From positions 5,913,164-5,977,163 of the forward strand of contig NZ_CP115669.1 in assembly GCF_029203285.1 (NCBI RefSeq): a stretch of DNA of 64,000 nt, written 5' to 3'. Positions 14,458 to 23,630 of the stretch are shown here, one piece after another. Position numbers and translations under genes: made by a program. This stretch comes from Pseudomonas sp. PSE14 (GTDB taxonomy: Bacteria > Pseudomonadota > Gammaproteobacteria > Pseudomonadales > Pseudomonadaceae). The number at the start of each line of letters is the position of its first letter. Positions within the stretch are counted from its first letter, which is position 1. The notes under the pieces were generated by a model. That model worked only from the letters and a program-made list of their open reading frames with translations, searched no databases and was not told the origin of the DNA.

Positions 14458-15396
14458 TTACTTGAGCGAGACCTGGACGGCGCCGAGGCCATCCTTGCCA
14501 TCGAAGGTGGTGACGCCGGCGAGCCACTTCTGCAGCGACTCGGGGTGCGCCTTGAGCCAGGCCTTGGCGGCATCCACCGGCTGGGTGCGGTCGAGGATCG
14601 GCTCCATCACCTGACTGACCTGTTCGCTGGTGAAGTTCAGGTTGTGCAGCAGCTTGGCGACGTTGGTGCACTGCTGCTGGTAGCCGCCGGCGGTCATGAT
14701 GGAGACGGTGGCGGCGCCTTCGTTGGGACCGAAAGCGTCGTCGCTGCCGGTGAGGTATTTCATGTCGATCTGCAGGTTCATCGGGTGCGGTTTCCAGCCG
14801 AAGAACACCACCCACTGCTGGCGCTTGATGGCACGCTTGACCGCGGTGAGCATGCCGGCCTCGCTGGACTCGACGATCTGGAAGCCCTTCAGGCCGAACT
14901 TGTCGTCGGCGATCATCTTCGCGGTGATGCGGTTGGACCCGCTGCCCGGCTCGATCAGGTAGATCTTGTTGTCGAGCTTGTCCCTGAACTTGGCGATGTC
15001 GGCGAAGGTCTTCAGGCCGCCGTCGTAGACGTAGGTCGGCACGGCGTAGGTGGACTGCGCATCGGCCAGGGTCGCCGGGGTGATGACTTCGATCTGCTGC
15101 TTGTCGAGGTAAGGCTTGGCTACCGGTTGCATGGTCGGCTGCCAGTAGCCGAGGAAGAGGTCGAGCTGCTTGTCGGCCATGCCGGCGAGGATGATCTGCT
15201 GCGAGGCGCTGGTCTGCTTGACCTTGTAGCCCAGGCCGTCGAGCACGGCTTCGGCGATTGCACTGCTGGCCACCACGTCGGTCCAGTTCACCGACCCCAT
15301 GCGCACGTTCTGGCATTGCGCGGGCTCGGCGGCCCAGGTGGTGTTGGCGGCGACTAACAGCGCGGCGCAGCCGACCGCTTTGATCGTTGACTTCAT
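14458..15396 (-). CDS. caiX: Carnitine-binding periplasmic protein of an ABC transporter
   Basis: This 312-residue substrate-binding protein of the ProX/OpuAC type has a signal peptide of about 22 residues (cleavage near TTWA-AEP). The quaternary-amine-binding aromatic residues lie in segments such as GSVNWTD, LGYWQPTM and FFGWKPHP. It delivers carnitine to the choline/betaine-type ABC transporter, whose permease genes are not in this window. It is the first gene of the carnitine operon. The open frame runs far upstream through the divergent cdhR gene; the ATG at 15396 fits the signal peptide and is preceded by a purine-rich GGGAGATGTC. Confidence 0.92.
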   Translation of the reverse strand: MKSTIKAVGCAALLVAANTTWAAEPAQCQNVRMGSVNWTDVVASSAIAEAVLDGLGYKVKQTSASQQIILAGMADKQLDLFLGYWQPTMQPVAKPYLDKQQIEVITPATLADAQSTYAVPTYVYDGGLKTFADIAKFRDKLDNKIYLIEPGSGSNRITAKMIADDKFGLKGFQIVESSEAGMLTAVKRAIKRQQWVVFFGWKPHPMNLQIDMKYLTGSDDAFGPNEGAATVSIMTAGGYQQQCTNVAKLLHNLNFTSEQVSQVMEPILDRTQPVDAAKAWLKAHPESLQKWLAGVTTFDGKDGLGAVQVSLK

Positions 15397-15497
15397 GACA
15401 TCTCCCACAAGGCCTTTGCGGCGTTGGTTATCGTTGTTGTTTGTCATGCGGTCCCTCACGGCGGGACTGGTGTTCACGTTACGCAGCCGAAGACCCC

Positions 15498-15569
15498 GCG
15501 AATCGCACTGGGGCGACCAGCTCTTGCACAGCAGCGACCACCCCGATTGCCAGCGCCGGCGAATTGCAC
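15498..15569. promoter_or_regulatory. Two direct repeats in the caiX-cdhR control region
   Basis: GCGAATCGCAC at 15498-15508 and GCGAATTGCAC at 15559-15569 are 61 bases apart, close to six helical turns. They lie in the same orientation between the divergent caiX and cdhR starts. They are candidate half-sites for CdhR. Confidence 0.45.
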
Positions 15570-15621
15570 TATGCCAGTCGAATGCCTCCCGGCCGCCGCC
15601 TTGAATCGCACGGTACCCACC

Positions 15622-16596
15622 ATGTCCCAAGACTTCTGGTTCCTGCTGTTGCCCGGCTTTTCCGTGATGGGTTTCGTCTCCGCCGTGGAGCCACTGCGCG
15701 TGGCCAACCGCTTCCGCGGCGAGCTCTACCGCTGGCACCTGATGAGCCTGGACGGCGGGCCGGTGCTGGCCAGCAACGGCATGTCGATGAATGCCGACAG
15801 CGGCCTGGAAGCCCTCAAGAAAGGCGACACGTTGCTGGTGGTGGCAGGCTTCGAGCCGCTGCGCGCCTGTACCCCGGCGCTGCTGCACTGGCTGAAACGG
15901 CTCGACCGCGACGGCGTGACCCTGGGCGGCATCGACACCGGCAGCTTCGTGCTGGCCGAGGCGGGGCTGCTGACGCGCCACCGCTGCACGGTGCACTGGG
16001 AGGCGCTGGAGGCCTTCCAGGAAACTTATCCACAGGTGCAGGCGACCCAGGAGCTGTTCGAGATCGATGGCCCGCGCATCACCTCCGCCGGCGGCACGGC
16101 GTCCATCGACCTGATGCTCGACCTGATCGCCCAGGACCACGGCGCGGAGCTGGCGGTGCAGGTTTCCGAACAGTTCGTGGTCAGCCGTATCCGCACCCGC
16201 CAGGATCACCAGCGCCTGCAGGTGGCCAGCCGCTATGGGGTGAGCAACCGCAAGCTGGTGCAGGTGATCGGCGAGATGGAGCGGCACACCGAGCCGCCGC
16301 TTTCCACCCTGGAGCTGGCCGAGCACATTCGGGTCACCCGGCGCCAGCTGGAGCGGCTGTTCCGCCTGCACCTGAACGACACGCCCTCGAACTTCTACCT
16401 CGGCCTGCGCCTGGACAAGGCGCGCCAGCTATTGCGCCAGACCGACATGAGCGTGCTGGAGGTCGGCGTGGCCTGCGGGTTCGAGTCGCCCTCCTACCTG
16501 TCACGCAGCTACCGGGCGAAGTTCGGGGTGTGCCCGAGCCAGGACCGGGTGGGATTGCGCAAGGTCGTCGCCAAGGCCGTTATTCCGCAGGCATGA
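15622..16596 (+). CDS. cdhR: GlxA/AraC-family regulator of carnitine catabolism
   Basis: This 324-residue activator has the same architecture as GbdR: a DJ-1/PfpI-like N-terminal domain (about 1-180) and an AraC-type HTH at about 220-315 (RRQLERLFRLHLNDTPSNFYLGLRL). It is divergent from caiX and should switch on the carnitine operon when carnitine is present. The frame is open further upstream (to 15424), but homologues begin at MSQDFWFLLLPGF, so I used the ATG at 15622. TTATCCACA at 16026-16034 is a chance or strategic DnaA box inside the gene. Confidence 0.9.
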   Translation: MSQDFWFLLLPGFSVMGFVSAVEPLRVANRFRGELYRWHLMSLDGGPVLASNGMSMNADSGLEALKKGDTLLVVAGFEPLRACTPALLHWLKRLDRDGVTLGGIDTGSFVLAEAGLLTRHRCTVHWEALEAFQETYPQVQATQELFEIDGPRITSAGGTASIDLMLDLIAQDHGAELAVQVSEQFVVSRIRTRQDHQRLQVASRYGVSNRKLVQVIGEMERHTEPPLSTLELAEHIRVTRRQLERLFRLHLNDTPSNFYLGLRLDKARQLLRQTDMSVLEVGVACGFESPSYLSRSYRAKFGVCPSQDRVGLRKVVAKAVIPQA

Positions 16597-16604
16597 ATAC
16601 TCTA

Positions 16605-16681
16605 TAGGAGCGAGCTTGCTCGCGAACCGGAGCAACCGGCGGCACCGAGTTGGGCGAGTTCGCGAGCAAGCTCGCTCCTAC
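16605..16681. repeat. REP-like inverted repeat (TAGGAGCGAGCTTGCTCGCGAAC type)
   Basis: TAGGAGCGAGCTTGCTCGCG at about 16605 is mirrored by CGCGAGCAAGCTCGCTCCTA ending at 16680, with a 30-base spacer. Each arm is itself a hairpin. A half copy is at about 21213. Confidence 0.8.
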
Positions 16682-16717
16682 GAAGAGCAACAACGCTGCG
16701 CAGCGATTAGCAGCGCG

Positions 16718-16798
16718 TAGGATGGGTGGAGCGAAGCGATACCCATGCTGTCGGTGCATGGGATCGATGGGTTTCGCTACGCTCTACGCCATCCTACA
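16718..16798. repeat. GTAGGATGGGTGGAGCG-type inverted repeat
   Basis: GTAGGATGG(GTGGAGCGAAGCG) is mirrored by CGCTACGCTCTACGCCATCCTAC, with an inner ATACCCAT / ATGGGT pair. It is a common intergenic palindrome in Pseudomonas, here between cdhR and the DUF1348 gene. Confidence 0.75.
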
Positions 16799-16936
16799 AG
16801 TGCGTGAACGACAGCTGCTCCCACCCAGTACGCCGTAGCGTGTTTGGCAATATCTGTGGGATCACCGTCATTTACCCCATCCGGGGCCAGGCGGAGTATG
16901 GACACCAGGTTCCCCCTCACTGCCTTGGAGACCACC

Positions 16937-17407
16937 ATGAGCGAAGCCCGCCCCCCTCTCCCGCCCTTCACCCGTGAAACCGCGATCCAGAAAGTCCGCC
17001 TCGCCGAAGACGGCTGGAACAGCCGCGATCCCCGGCGCGTCTCGCTGGCCTACAGCGTGGACAGCCGCTGGCGCAACCGCGCGACCTTCGTCCAGGGCCG
17101 CGAGCAGATCGTCACCTTCCTCACCGCCAAGTGGGTGCGCGAGCAGGAATACCGGTTGATCAAGGAACTCTGGGCCTTCACCGACAACCGCATCGCCGTG
17201 CGCTTCGCCTACGAATGGCATGACGACTCGGGCAACTGGTTCCGTTCCTACGGCAACGAGAACTGGGCATTCGACGAGAACGGCCTGATGTTCGAGCGCC
17301 ACGCCAGCATCAACGACCTGCCGATTCGCGAGGACGAGCGCCTGTTCCGCTGGCCGCAGGGGCGTCGGCCGGACGATCACCCGTCGCTCAGCGACCTGGG
17401 GCTGTAA
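16937..17407 (+). CDS. DUF1348 / NTF2-like family protein
   Basis: This 156-residue soluble protein of the nuclear-transport-factor-2 superfamily (DUF1348) has the blocks [50 protein letters not shown] and a terminal [11 protein letters not shown]. The cone-shaped fold usually binds small hydrophobic ligands; no substrate is known. The start at 16937 was chosen over an upstream in-frame ATG because of GGAG six bases before it. It appears to be a single-gene unit between REP elements and the large exported repeat protein. Confidence 0.85.
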   Translation: MSEARPPLPPFTRETAIQKVRLAEDGWNSRDPRRVSLAYSVDSRWRNRATFVQGREQIVTFLTAKWVREQEYRLIKELWAFTDNRIAVRFAYEWHDDSGNWFRSYGNENWAFDENGLMFERHASINDLPIREDERLFRWPQGRRPDDHPSLSDLGL

Positions 17408-17575
17408 CGGCCGGAACGGGAACGACAGGGGACTCGTACAGCGTCTATTCCGGCGGCAAGCTGTTCGCCCGCCCGTGAATTTGAGCGAGCATGGCGCAAC
17501 ATGAAACGCAGGTCCGCGCAGATCGCCGGCGCTGCACTATCGTTGAGCGCAGGTTTCTCAAGGAAGGTTTCCACC

Positions 17576-19981
17576 ATGCTTCTACGCCCGCTCCTGTCGT
17601 CGCTCGCCCTGGCCATTGGCCTGGCGCACGGCCTTCCCGTCGCACTGGCGGCCGACGCCCCGTCACCCGCCGCGCAGTCGAGCGCCGCCACCGAGCTGAA
17701 GTGGCCGCGCGACTTCGCCCTGGGCGAGCAGCACGTGCAGATCTTCCAGCCCCAGGTGGAAGCCTGGGACGGCACCCGCATGAGCGGCCGCGCGGCGATC
17801 GCCGTGGGCGCCGCCAATGCCGCGCCCACCTACGGCGTGGCGCTGTTCTCCGCCGCCGCCGCCATCGACAAGGCCAGCGGCCTGGTGCAGCTCAGCGATA
17901 TCCGCATCGACAAGGTGGAAGTCCCCACCGAGCCGGACAGCGCCGGCAAGGTCCGCGACGCCCTGGTGGCGCACCTGCCCAAGGACGGCCTGACCGTCTC
18001 CCTCGACGAACTGCAGGCCAGCTACGCGGTGAACCAGCAGTTGGACAAGCTGCGTCACGTCGAGGTGAAGAACGACGCGCCGCAGATCGTCTTCGCTGAC
18101 ACCCCGACCGTGCTGGTGATGATCGACGGCCAGCCGAACTGGCAGTCGCTGCCGGGCAGCGACTTCGAGCGCGTGATCAACAGCCGCGTGCTGATCCTGC
18201 GCGACGCCCAGGGCAACAACTATCTGCACGCGGCGGGCAGCTGGTACACCTCCCAGTCGCTGAATGGCAATTGGCTGGTGCTGAGCCAACCGCCCAAGGC
18301 GCTGCTCGGCGCCGAGCAGATCGCCAGCAAGAACGGCCCGGTGGACGCGCTGCTGCCCAAGAACGGCAAGCAACCGGCGAAGGCGCCGGCGGTGCTGGTC
18401 GTCACCCGGCCCACCGAGCTGATCGTCAGCGACGGCACCGCGCAGATGGCGCCGGTGGATGGCGTCAGTCTGCTGACTCTGCAGAACGCCGACCACGCGG
18501 TGTTCGTCGATCCCACCCACAACACCTGGTACGTGCTGGTCTCCGGTCGCTGGTTCAGCGGCCCCGGTGAAAAGGGCCCGTGGCAGTATGTGCAGGGCAA
18601 GGACCTGCCCGCTGACTTCGCGAAGATCTCGCCCAAGGACCCGAAGGCCAACGTGCTGGTCTCGGTACCCGGCACGCCGCAGGCCAAGGAAGCGGCCATC
18701 GCCGCGAGCATCCCGCAGACCGCCACCGTCTCGCGCAGCAAGACGACGCTGACGGTGAACTACGATGGCGCGCCGAACTTCCAGCCGATCGCCGGCACCA
18801 GCCTGAGCTATGCGGTGAACACCCCGACACCGGTGATCGAGGTAGCGCCCAACCAGTTCTACGCGGTGAACAACGGCGTCTGGTTCGTCGCCCCCAGCGC
18901 CACCGGCGCCTGGCAGGTGGCAACCGAAGTGCCGGCGGTGATCTATGGCATCCCGCCCAGCTCGCCGCTGTACTACGTGACCTACGTGCACATCTACTCG
19001 GTCACCCCGCAGACCGTGGTGGTGGGCTACACGCCCGGCTACCTGGGCGTGGTGGTGAACAGCGACGGCACGGTGGTCTACGGCACCGGCTACACCTACC
19101 CGGCGTACGTCAGCAACACCGTGTACTACGGCTACCCACCGACCTATGGTTACGGCGCCGGCTTCGCCGTGGGCGCGCTGACCGGATTCGCCTTCGGCTT
19201 CGCCGCCGGTGCCTGGTGGGGCGCGCCCGAGCCCTACTGGGGCCCGTACTGGGGGCCCTACCCGGCCGGCGGCTGGAGCTACACCAACATCAACCAGGCG
19301 AACTTCTACGGCCGCTGGGGCCAGGGCTCCGTCACCCATGCCTACGGCTACAACGGCTGGACCGGCACCCAATGGCAGGGCAGCTCGGCGGTCGGCTACA
19401 ACCCGCGCACCGGCACCCGCTTCGCCGGCAGCCAGGGCTCGGCCTTCAACCCCTATACCGACCAGGGCGCCGCCGGACGCCGGGGCGCCTACGCCAACGC
19501 TTCCACCGGCATCTCCGCCGCGGGCCGCAGCGGCGTCGCCTACGACCGCGACTCGGGCGACTTCGAGGCGGGCCAGCAGGGGATCAAGCACAACGCCCAG
19601 ACCGGCCGGACCACCATCGCCGAACGCGGCATCTCCGGGGACGTGGACGACGGCCGCGGCAGCTACGACCGCCAGAACCAGGGCATCAGCTACAACCGCC
19701 GGACCGGCAACGCCGTGGCCTGGAAGAACGGCGACGTCTATGCCGGCCACGATGGCAACGTCTACCAGCACACCCAGGACGGCGGCTGGCAGCAACACAC
19801 CGACAATGGCTGGCAGCCCGTGCAGCCGAACCAGGGCACCGTGCGCAACCAGCTCGACCAGCAATGGCAGTCGCGCCAGCTGGGCCAGCAGCGCTTCGGC
19901 CAGACCCAGCGCCAGTGGGGCGGTGGCGGATTCGGCGGCGCCCATTTCGGTGGCGGGCACTTTGGCGGGTTCCGCCGCTGA
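17576..19981 (+). CDS. Large exported protein with three W-rich repeats and Gly-rich C-terminus
   Basis: This 801-residue protein of unknown function has a Sec signal peptide at about 1-26 (ending ALAADA). Three repeats of about 105 residues end near 240, 345 and 455. Each has a pattern like DGxPxxxP, then NxxYxxxxGxWFxxxxxxGxWQ. A Tyr/Gly/Pro-rich hydrophobic segment of about 475-575 follows, then repeats of the type YDRDSGDFEAG / YNRRTGNAVAWKNGD, and a Gln/Gly-rich tail. Databases tend to call such proteins carbohydrate-binding family V/XII-like. Wall or matrix association is plausible but unproven. AAGGAAGG precedes the ATG; an upstream ATG (17501) would bury the signal peptide. Confidence 0.75.
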   Translation: MLLRPLLSSLALAIGLAHGLPVALAADAPSPAAQSSAATELKWPRDFALGEQHVQIFQPQVEAWDGTRMSGRAAIAVGAANAAPTYGVALFSAAAAIDKASGLVQLSDIRIDKVEVPTEPDSAGKVRDALVAHLPKDGLTVSLDELQASYAVNQQLDKLRHVEVKNDAPQIVFADTPTVLVMIDGQPNWQSLPGSDFERVINSRVLILRDAQGNNYLHAAGSWYTSQSLNGNWLVLSQPPKALLGAEQIASKNGPVDALLPKNGKQPAKAPAVLVVTRPTELIVSDGTAQMAPVDGVSLLTLQNADHAVFVDPTHNTWYVLVSGRWFSGPGEKGPWQYVQGKDLPADFAKISPKDPKANVLVSVPGTPQAKEAAIAASIPQTATVSRSKTTLTVNYDGAPNFQPIAGTSLSYAVNTPTPVIEVAPNQFYAVNNGVWFVAPSATGAWQVATEVPAVIYGIPPSSPLYYVTYVHIYSVTPQTVVVGYTPGYLGVVVNSDGTVVYGTGYTYPAYVSNTVYYGYPPTYGYGAGFAVGALTGFAFGFAAGAWWGAPEPYWGPYWGPYPAGGWSYTNINQANFYGRWGQGSVTHAYGYNGWTGTQWQGSSAVGYNPRTGTRFAGSQGSAFNPYTDQGAAGRRGAYANASTGISAAGRSGVAYDRDSGDFEAGQQGIKHNAQTGRTTIAERGISGDVDDGRGSYDRQNQGISYNRRTGNAVAWKNGDVYAGHDGNVYQHTQDGGWQQHTDNGWQPVQPNQGTVRNQLDQQWQSRQLGQQRFGQTQRQWGGGGFGGAHFGGGHFGGFRR

Positions 19982-20120
19982 CCCTGTGGACAAGATTTTC
20001 CACACCCTGAAAGACTGTGGAAAACCGCGCAGGCAAGGCTGAGAAACTTATCCACACGCCTTGCCCTCCCCCTCGCCGGCTCGGCAAGATGCCCGCTTCC
20101 AGCCATCTTGCGGGGTCGCC

Positions 20121-21035
20121 GTGACCGCTCTGTTCCAGGCCCTCTGGCCGTTGTTCGCGCTGATCGTCGGCGGCTACGTGCTGCGTCGCAAGGGATTCCC
20201 CGGCGAAGCGTTCTGGCCCGCCGCCGAGCGGCTCAACTACTTCCTCCTGTTCCCCGCTCTGCTGGCCAGCAGCCTGGCCAACGCGCCGCTGAACGATCCC
20301 GGCCTGGCCCGTCAGGCGCTGGCGGTGATCCTCGGCCTGGGCATTGCCTGGTTCGCCCTGCTGATCGTCAAGCGCCTGCGCGGCTGGAGCGCGGCGCGCT
20401 TCGGCGCCATTGCCCAGGGCGTGCTGCGTTTCAACACCTACCTGGGGCTGGCTGCCGTCGGCAGCCTGTACGGCAAGCCGGGGTTGACCCTGGCCGCGCT
20501 GATGCTGGCGCTGATGGTGCCAACGGTGAACGTGATGTCGGTGTGGGCGCTGACCGCCGAGCGCGACATCAGCCTGCGCGGGTTGTTGCTGCCGATCGTG
20601 AAGAACCCGCTGATCCTCGCCTGCCTGGTCGGCGCGCTGCTCAACCTGAGTGGCATCGGCCTGCCGGGCGGCAGCGACCGGCTGCTCAACCTGCTGGCGG
20701 TGGCCAGCCTGCCACTGGGCCTGCTGTGCGTGGGCGCGGCGTTGCAGCCTCAGGAGCTGCGCGCGGAAGTCGCGGCGCTGGGCTGGAACTGCGCGATCCG
20801 CCTGCTGGCAATGCCATTGCTGGCCTTCGCCGTCGCCCGCCTGCTGGCCCTGCCGGCGCTGGAAAGCGCGCTGCTGGTGCTGTTCTTCGCCCTGCCCACT
20901 GCGCCGACGGCCTATGTGCTCACGCGGCAGCTGGGCGGCGAGAGCCATCTGATGGCCGGGATCATCACCCTGCAGACGCTGCTGGCCGGCGCCAGCCTGC
21001 TGGTGGTGATGGGGGCGATCCAGGCGCTCGGCTGA
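20121..21035 (+). CDS. AEC-family transporter (auxin efflux carrier-like permease)
   Basis: This 304-residue inner-membrane protein has about ten hydrophobic segments and the two five-helix halves typical of the AEC family. Conserved features include FLLFPALLASSLA in the first half and the LPTAPTAYVLTRQLGG near the end. Substrates of bacterial members are organic acids such as malate or malonate; none can be read here. The GTG at 20121 starts the typical TALFQALWPLFALIVGGYVLRR. The open frame upstream is not hydrophobic. It is a single gene following the exported repeat protein. Confidence 0.85.
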   Translation: MTALFQALWPLFALIVGGYVLRRKGFPGEAFWPAAERLNYFLLFPALLASSLANAPLNDPGLARQALAVILGLGIAWFALLIVKRLRGWSAARFGAIAQGVLRFNTYLGLAAVGSLYGKPGLTLAALMLALMVPTVNVMSVWALTAERDISLRGLLLPIVKNPLILACLVGALLNLSGIGLPGGSDRLLNLLAVASLPLGLLCVGAALQPQELRAEVAALGWNCAIRLLAMPLLAFAVARLLALPALESALLVLFFALPTAPTAYVLTRQLGGESHLMAGIITLQTLLAGASLLVVMGAIQALG

Positions 21036-21440
21036 CCCGCTCCTGAAAAGGCCGGAAACTTATCCACATGGCACACCGCTTCCGTAGGAGCGGATCTTAT
21101 CCGCGATCCGGCCGGCAGGCCGGTGCAAGGCCAAGGCTTCGCGGACAAGGTCCGCTCCTACAATGAACTCCGCCGTTCGACCTGCGACTTACCCACAGGG
21201 TCTGGCTTCGGTTCGCGAGCAAGCTCGCTCCAACAAGAACCGCTCCGATCAACGGCACCCTCCCGCGAAAGCCTGCTGAAAGCTTGGCCTCCTAGCATCG
21301 CCGCCCTCGGCCCTTCCGGCCGCACAAAAACAACAATCGGTGATCGCCATGTTCCATGCCCTGTCCTCCCCCGCTCCGTCCACGCCGCGCCCGTTCCCCC
21401 ACAGCCACCGCTGATCCCGCGCCGACACGGAGTTATCCCC
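21036..21440. other. Intergenic region between AEC transporter and CitMHS transporter
   Basis: This region contains a DnaA box (21060-21068), a REP-like inverted repeat (21084-21161) and a half REP unit (about 21212-21232, CGCGAGCAAGCTCGCTCC). The promoter of the CitMHS gene presumably lies in the last 150 bases. No gene was found. Confidence 0.5.
21084..21161. repeat. REP-like inverted repeat (GTAGGAGCGGAT type)
   Basis: GTAGGAGCGGATCTTATCCGCGA at 21084 is mirrored by TCGCGGACAAGGTCCGCTCCTAC ending at 21161. It belongs to the same family as the element at 1858. Confidence 0.8.
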
Positions 21441-22745
21441 ATGCTGACTTTCCTCGCCTTCGCCATGGTGGCGACCTTCATGTTCCTGATCATGACCAAG
21501 CGGCTGTCGGCGCTGATCGCGCTGATCCTGGTCCCGATCTCCTTCGCTGTGCTCGGCGGCTTCGCCGCGGGGCTCGGCCCGATGATGCTGGACGGCATCC
21601 GCACCCTGGCGCCGACCGGGGTGATGCTGATGTTCGCCATCCTCTACTTCGCCATCATGATCGACTCGGGCCTGTTCGACCCGGCGGTGCGCAAGATCCT
21701 CAAGCTGGTGAAAGGCGACCCGCTGAAGGTCTCGATGGGCACCGCCGCGCTGGCGATGATCGTCTCGCTCGATGGTGACGGCTCGACCACCTACATGATC
21801 TGCGTGGCCGCCGTGCTGCCCCTGTACAGCCGCCTGGGCATGAGCCCGCTGCTGATGGCCTGCCTGATCATGCTCTCCAGCGGCGTGCTGAACATGACGC
21901 CCTGGGGCGGTCCCACCGCCCGCGCGGCCAGTGCGCTGCACGTGGACCCGGCGGACATCTTCGTGCCGATGATCCCGGCCATGCTCGCCGGCATCGCGGC
22001 GATCTTCGGCCTCGCCTGGGTCTACGGCAAACGCGAGCGCGAGCGCCTGGGCGAGCTGCACCTGCCGACCGACCATGAGGCACTGGCCGAGGTCAGCGTC
22101 TCGCAGTACCCCGAAGCGCGCCGGCCGAAGCTGCTGTGGTTCAACGGCGCACTCACGGTGGCGCTGATGGGCACCCTGATCGCCGGGCTGCTGCCGATGC
22201 CGGTGCTGTTCATGATCGCCTTCGGTATCGCGATGATCGTGAACTATCCCTGCATCCTTGAGCAGAAGAAGCGTATCGGCGCCCACGCCGAGAACGTCCT
22301 GGCGGTGGTTTCGCTGATCTTCGCCGCCGGGGTCTTCACCGGGATCCTTTCCGGAACAGGCATGGTCGAAGCCATGTCGAAGAGCCTGCTGGCGGTGATC
22401 CCTCCGTCACTTGGGCCGTATCTGGCGACCATCACGGCGCTGGTGAGCATGCCGTTCACCTTCTTCATGTCGAATGACGCTTTCTACTACGGCGTGCTCC
22501 CGGTACTCTCCCAGGCCGCCGCGCAGTACGGCATCACCCCGGTGGAAATGGCCCGCGCCTCCATCGTCGGCCAGCCGGTACACCTGCTCAGCCCACTGGT
22601 GCCGTCGACGTACCTGCTGGTGGGCCTGGCCAAGGTGGACTTCGGCGACCATCAGCGCTTCACCCTGAAATGGGCCGTGCTGGTGTGCCTGGCGATCCTT
22701 GCCGCCGCCCTGCTGCTGGGCTTGTTCCCTCTGTTCAATCAATGA
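21441..22745 (+). CDS. CitMHS-family citrate-metal/proton symporter
   Basis: This 434-residue inner-membrane transporter has about 12 hydrophobic segments. The N-terminus (MLTFLAFAMVATFMFLIMTKRLSAL) and the DGDGSTTYMICVAAVLPLY block match the CitM/CitH family, which imports citrate complexed with divalent metals. The conserved FFMSNDAFYYGVLPV lies in the second half. GGAG nine bases before the ATG fixes the start. A second, unrelated citrate transporter (CitA, MFS) lies 10 kb to the right. The cargo ion cannot be told from sequence. Confidence 0.88.
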   Translation: MLTFLAFAMVATFMFLIMTKRLSALIALILVPISFAVLGGFAAGLGPMMLDGIRTLAPTGVMLMFAILYFAIMIDSGLFDPAVRKILKLVKGDPLKVSMGTAALAMIVSLDGDGSTTYMICVAAVLPLYSRLGMSPLLMACLIMLSSGVLNMTPWGGPTARAASALHVDPADIFVPMIPAMLAGIAAIFGLAWVYGKRERERLGELHLPTDHEALAEVSVSQYPEARRPKLLWFNGALTVALMGTLIAGLLPMPVLFMIAFGIAMIVNYPCILEQKKRIGAHAENVLAVVSLIFAAGVFTGILSGTGMVEAMSKSLLAVIPPSLGPYLATITALVSMPFTFFMSNDAFYYGVLPVLSQAAAQYGITPVEMARASIVGQPVHLLSPLVPSTYLLVGLAKVDFGDHQRFTLKWAVLVCLAILAAALLLGLFPLFNQ

Positions 22746-22777
22746 ACAGTTCAATGACTGACTTCGAGTGACCATAA

Positions 22778-23539
22778 ATGGAATGGCTGACCAGCCCTGA
22801 AATCTGGATTGCGTTCTTCACCCTGACTGCCCTGGAGATCGTCCTGGGCATCGACAACATCATCATGATTTCCATCCTGGTCGGCCGCATGCCCAAGCAC
22901 ATGCAGCCGCGCACGCGCTTCTTCGGGCTGGCGCTGGCGATGGTCACGCGCATCCTGCTGCTGTTGTCGATCACCTGGGTGATGCGCCTGACCGCCGACC
23001 TGTTCCAGGTGTTCGGCCAGGGCATTTCCGGGCGCGACCTGATCCTGTTCTTCGGCGGCCTGTTCCTCCTGTGGAAAAGCAGCTCCGAGATCTACCACGG
23101 CCTGGAAGGCGAGGACGAAACCGAAGGCGAGCCCAAGAGCATGATGGGCGGCTTCATCGGCACCATCATCCAGATCGCCATCATCGACATCGTGTTCTCG
23201 CTGGACTCGGTGATCACCGCGGTGGGCATGGTGTCCAACGTGCCGGTGATGATCGCCGCGATCGTCGTGGCCGTGCTGGTGATGATGCTGGCGGCCGGCG
23301 CCATCAGCGACTTCATCGACAAGCACCCGTCGCTGAAGATGCTGGCGCTGTCCTTCCTCATCGTGGTCGGCACCGTGCTGATCGCCGAGGCCTTCGAAGT
23401 CCACGTGCCGAAGGGTTACGTCTACTTCGCCATGGCCTTCTCGCTGGCGGTGGAAGCCCTGAACATCCGCATGCGCACCGCGCGCGGGAAGAAGGACCGG
23501 GAGCCGGTGAAGCTGCGCAAGGATATTCCGGGCCAGTAA
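22778..23539 (+). CDS. TerC-family integral membrane protein
   Basis: This 253-residue protein has seven or so membrane segments and the two signature Asp motifs of the TerC family (EIVLGIDNIIM near residue 20, DIVFSLDSVITAVG near 136). Family members are linked to metal (manganese, tellurium) export or metalation of exported proteins. It starts 32 bases after the CitMHS gene on the same strand and may be co-transcribed. A hydrophilic loop at about 105-125 (GEDETEGEPK) is typical of the shorter, YgaP/YoaE-free form without CBS domains. Confidence 0.88.
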   Translation: MEWLTSPEIWIAFFTLTALEIVLGIDNIIMISILVGRMPKHMQPRTRFFGLALAMVTRILLLLSITWVMRLTADLFQVFGQGISGRDLILFFGGLFLLWKSSSEIYHGLEGEDETEGEPKSMMGGFIGTIIQIAIIDIVFSLDSVITAVGMVSNVPVMIAAIVVAVLVMMLAAGAISDFIDKHPSLKMLALSFLIVVGTVLIAEAFEVHVPKGYVYFAMAFSLAVEALNIRMRTARGKKDREPVKLRKDIPGQ

Positions 23540-23630
23540 TTCCACTGCGACAACCGGTCACGACTGGAAGCAGTCGGCACCGGACTATGCTCCCGGTGCG
23601 GCAAGCACGCCGCACTGGGAGAATGGGTTC

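Noticed and set aside
14458..16371. 637-residue minus-strand frame running through caiX and antisense to cdhR
   Set aside because: Only the part below 15396 has the signal peptide and family sequence; the rest is a shadow of cdhR in high-GC DNA.
17663..20005. 780-residue minus-strand frame opposite the exported repeat protein
   Set aside because: Low-complexity Val/Ala/Gly/Arg sequence with no start signal, mirror of a codon-biased real gene.
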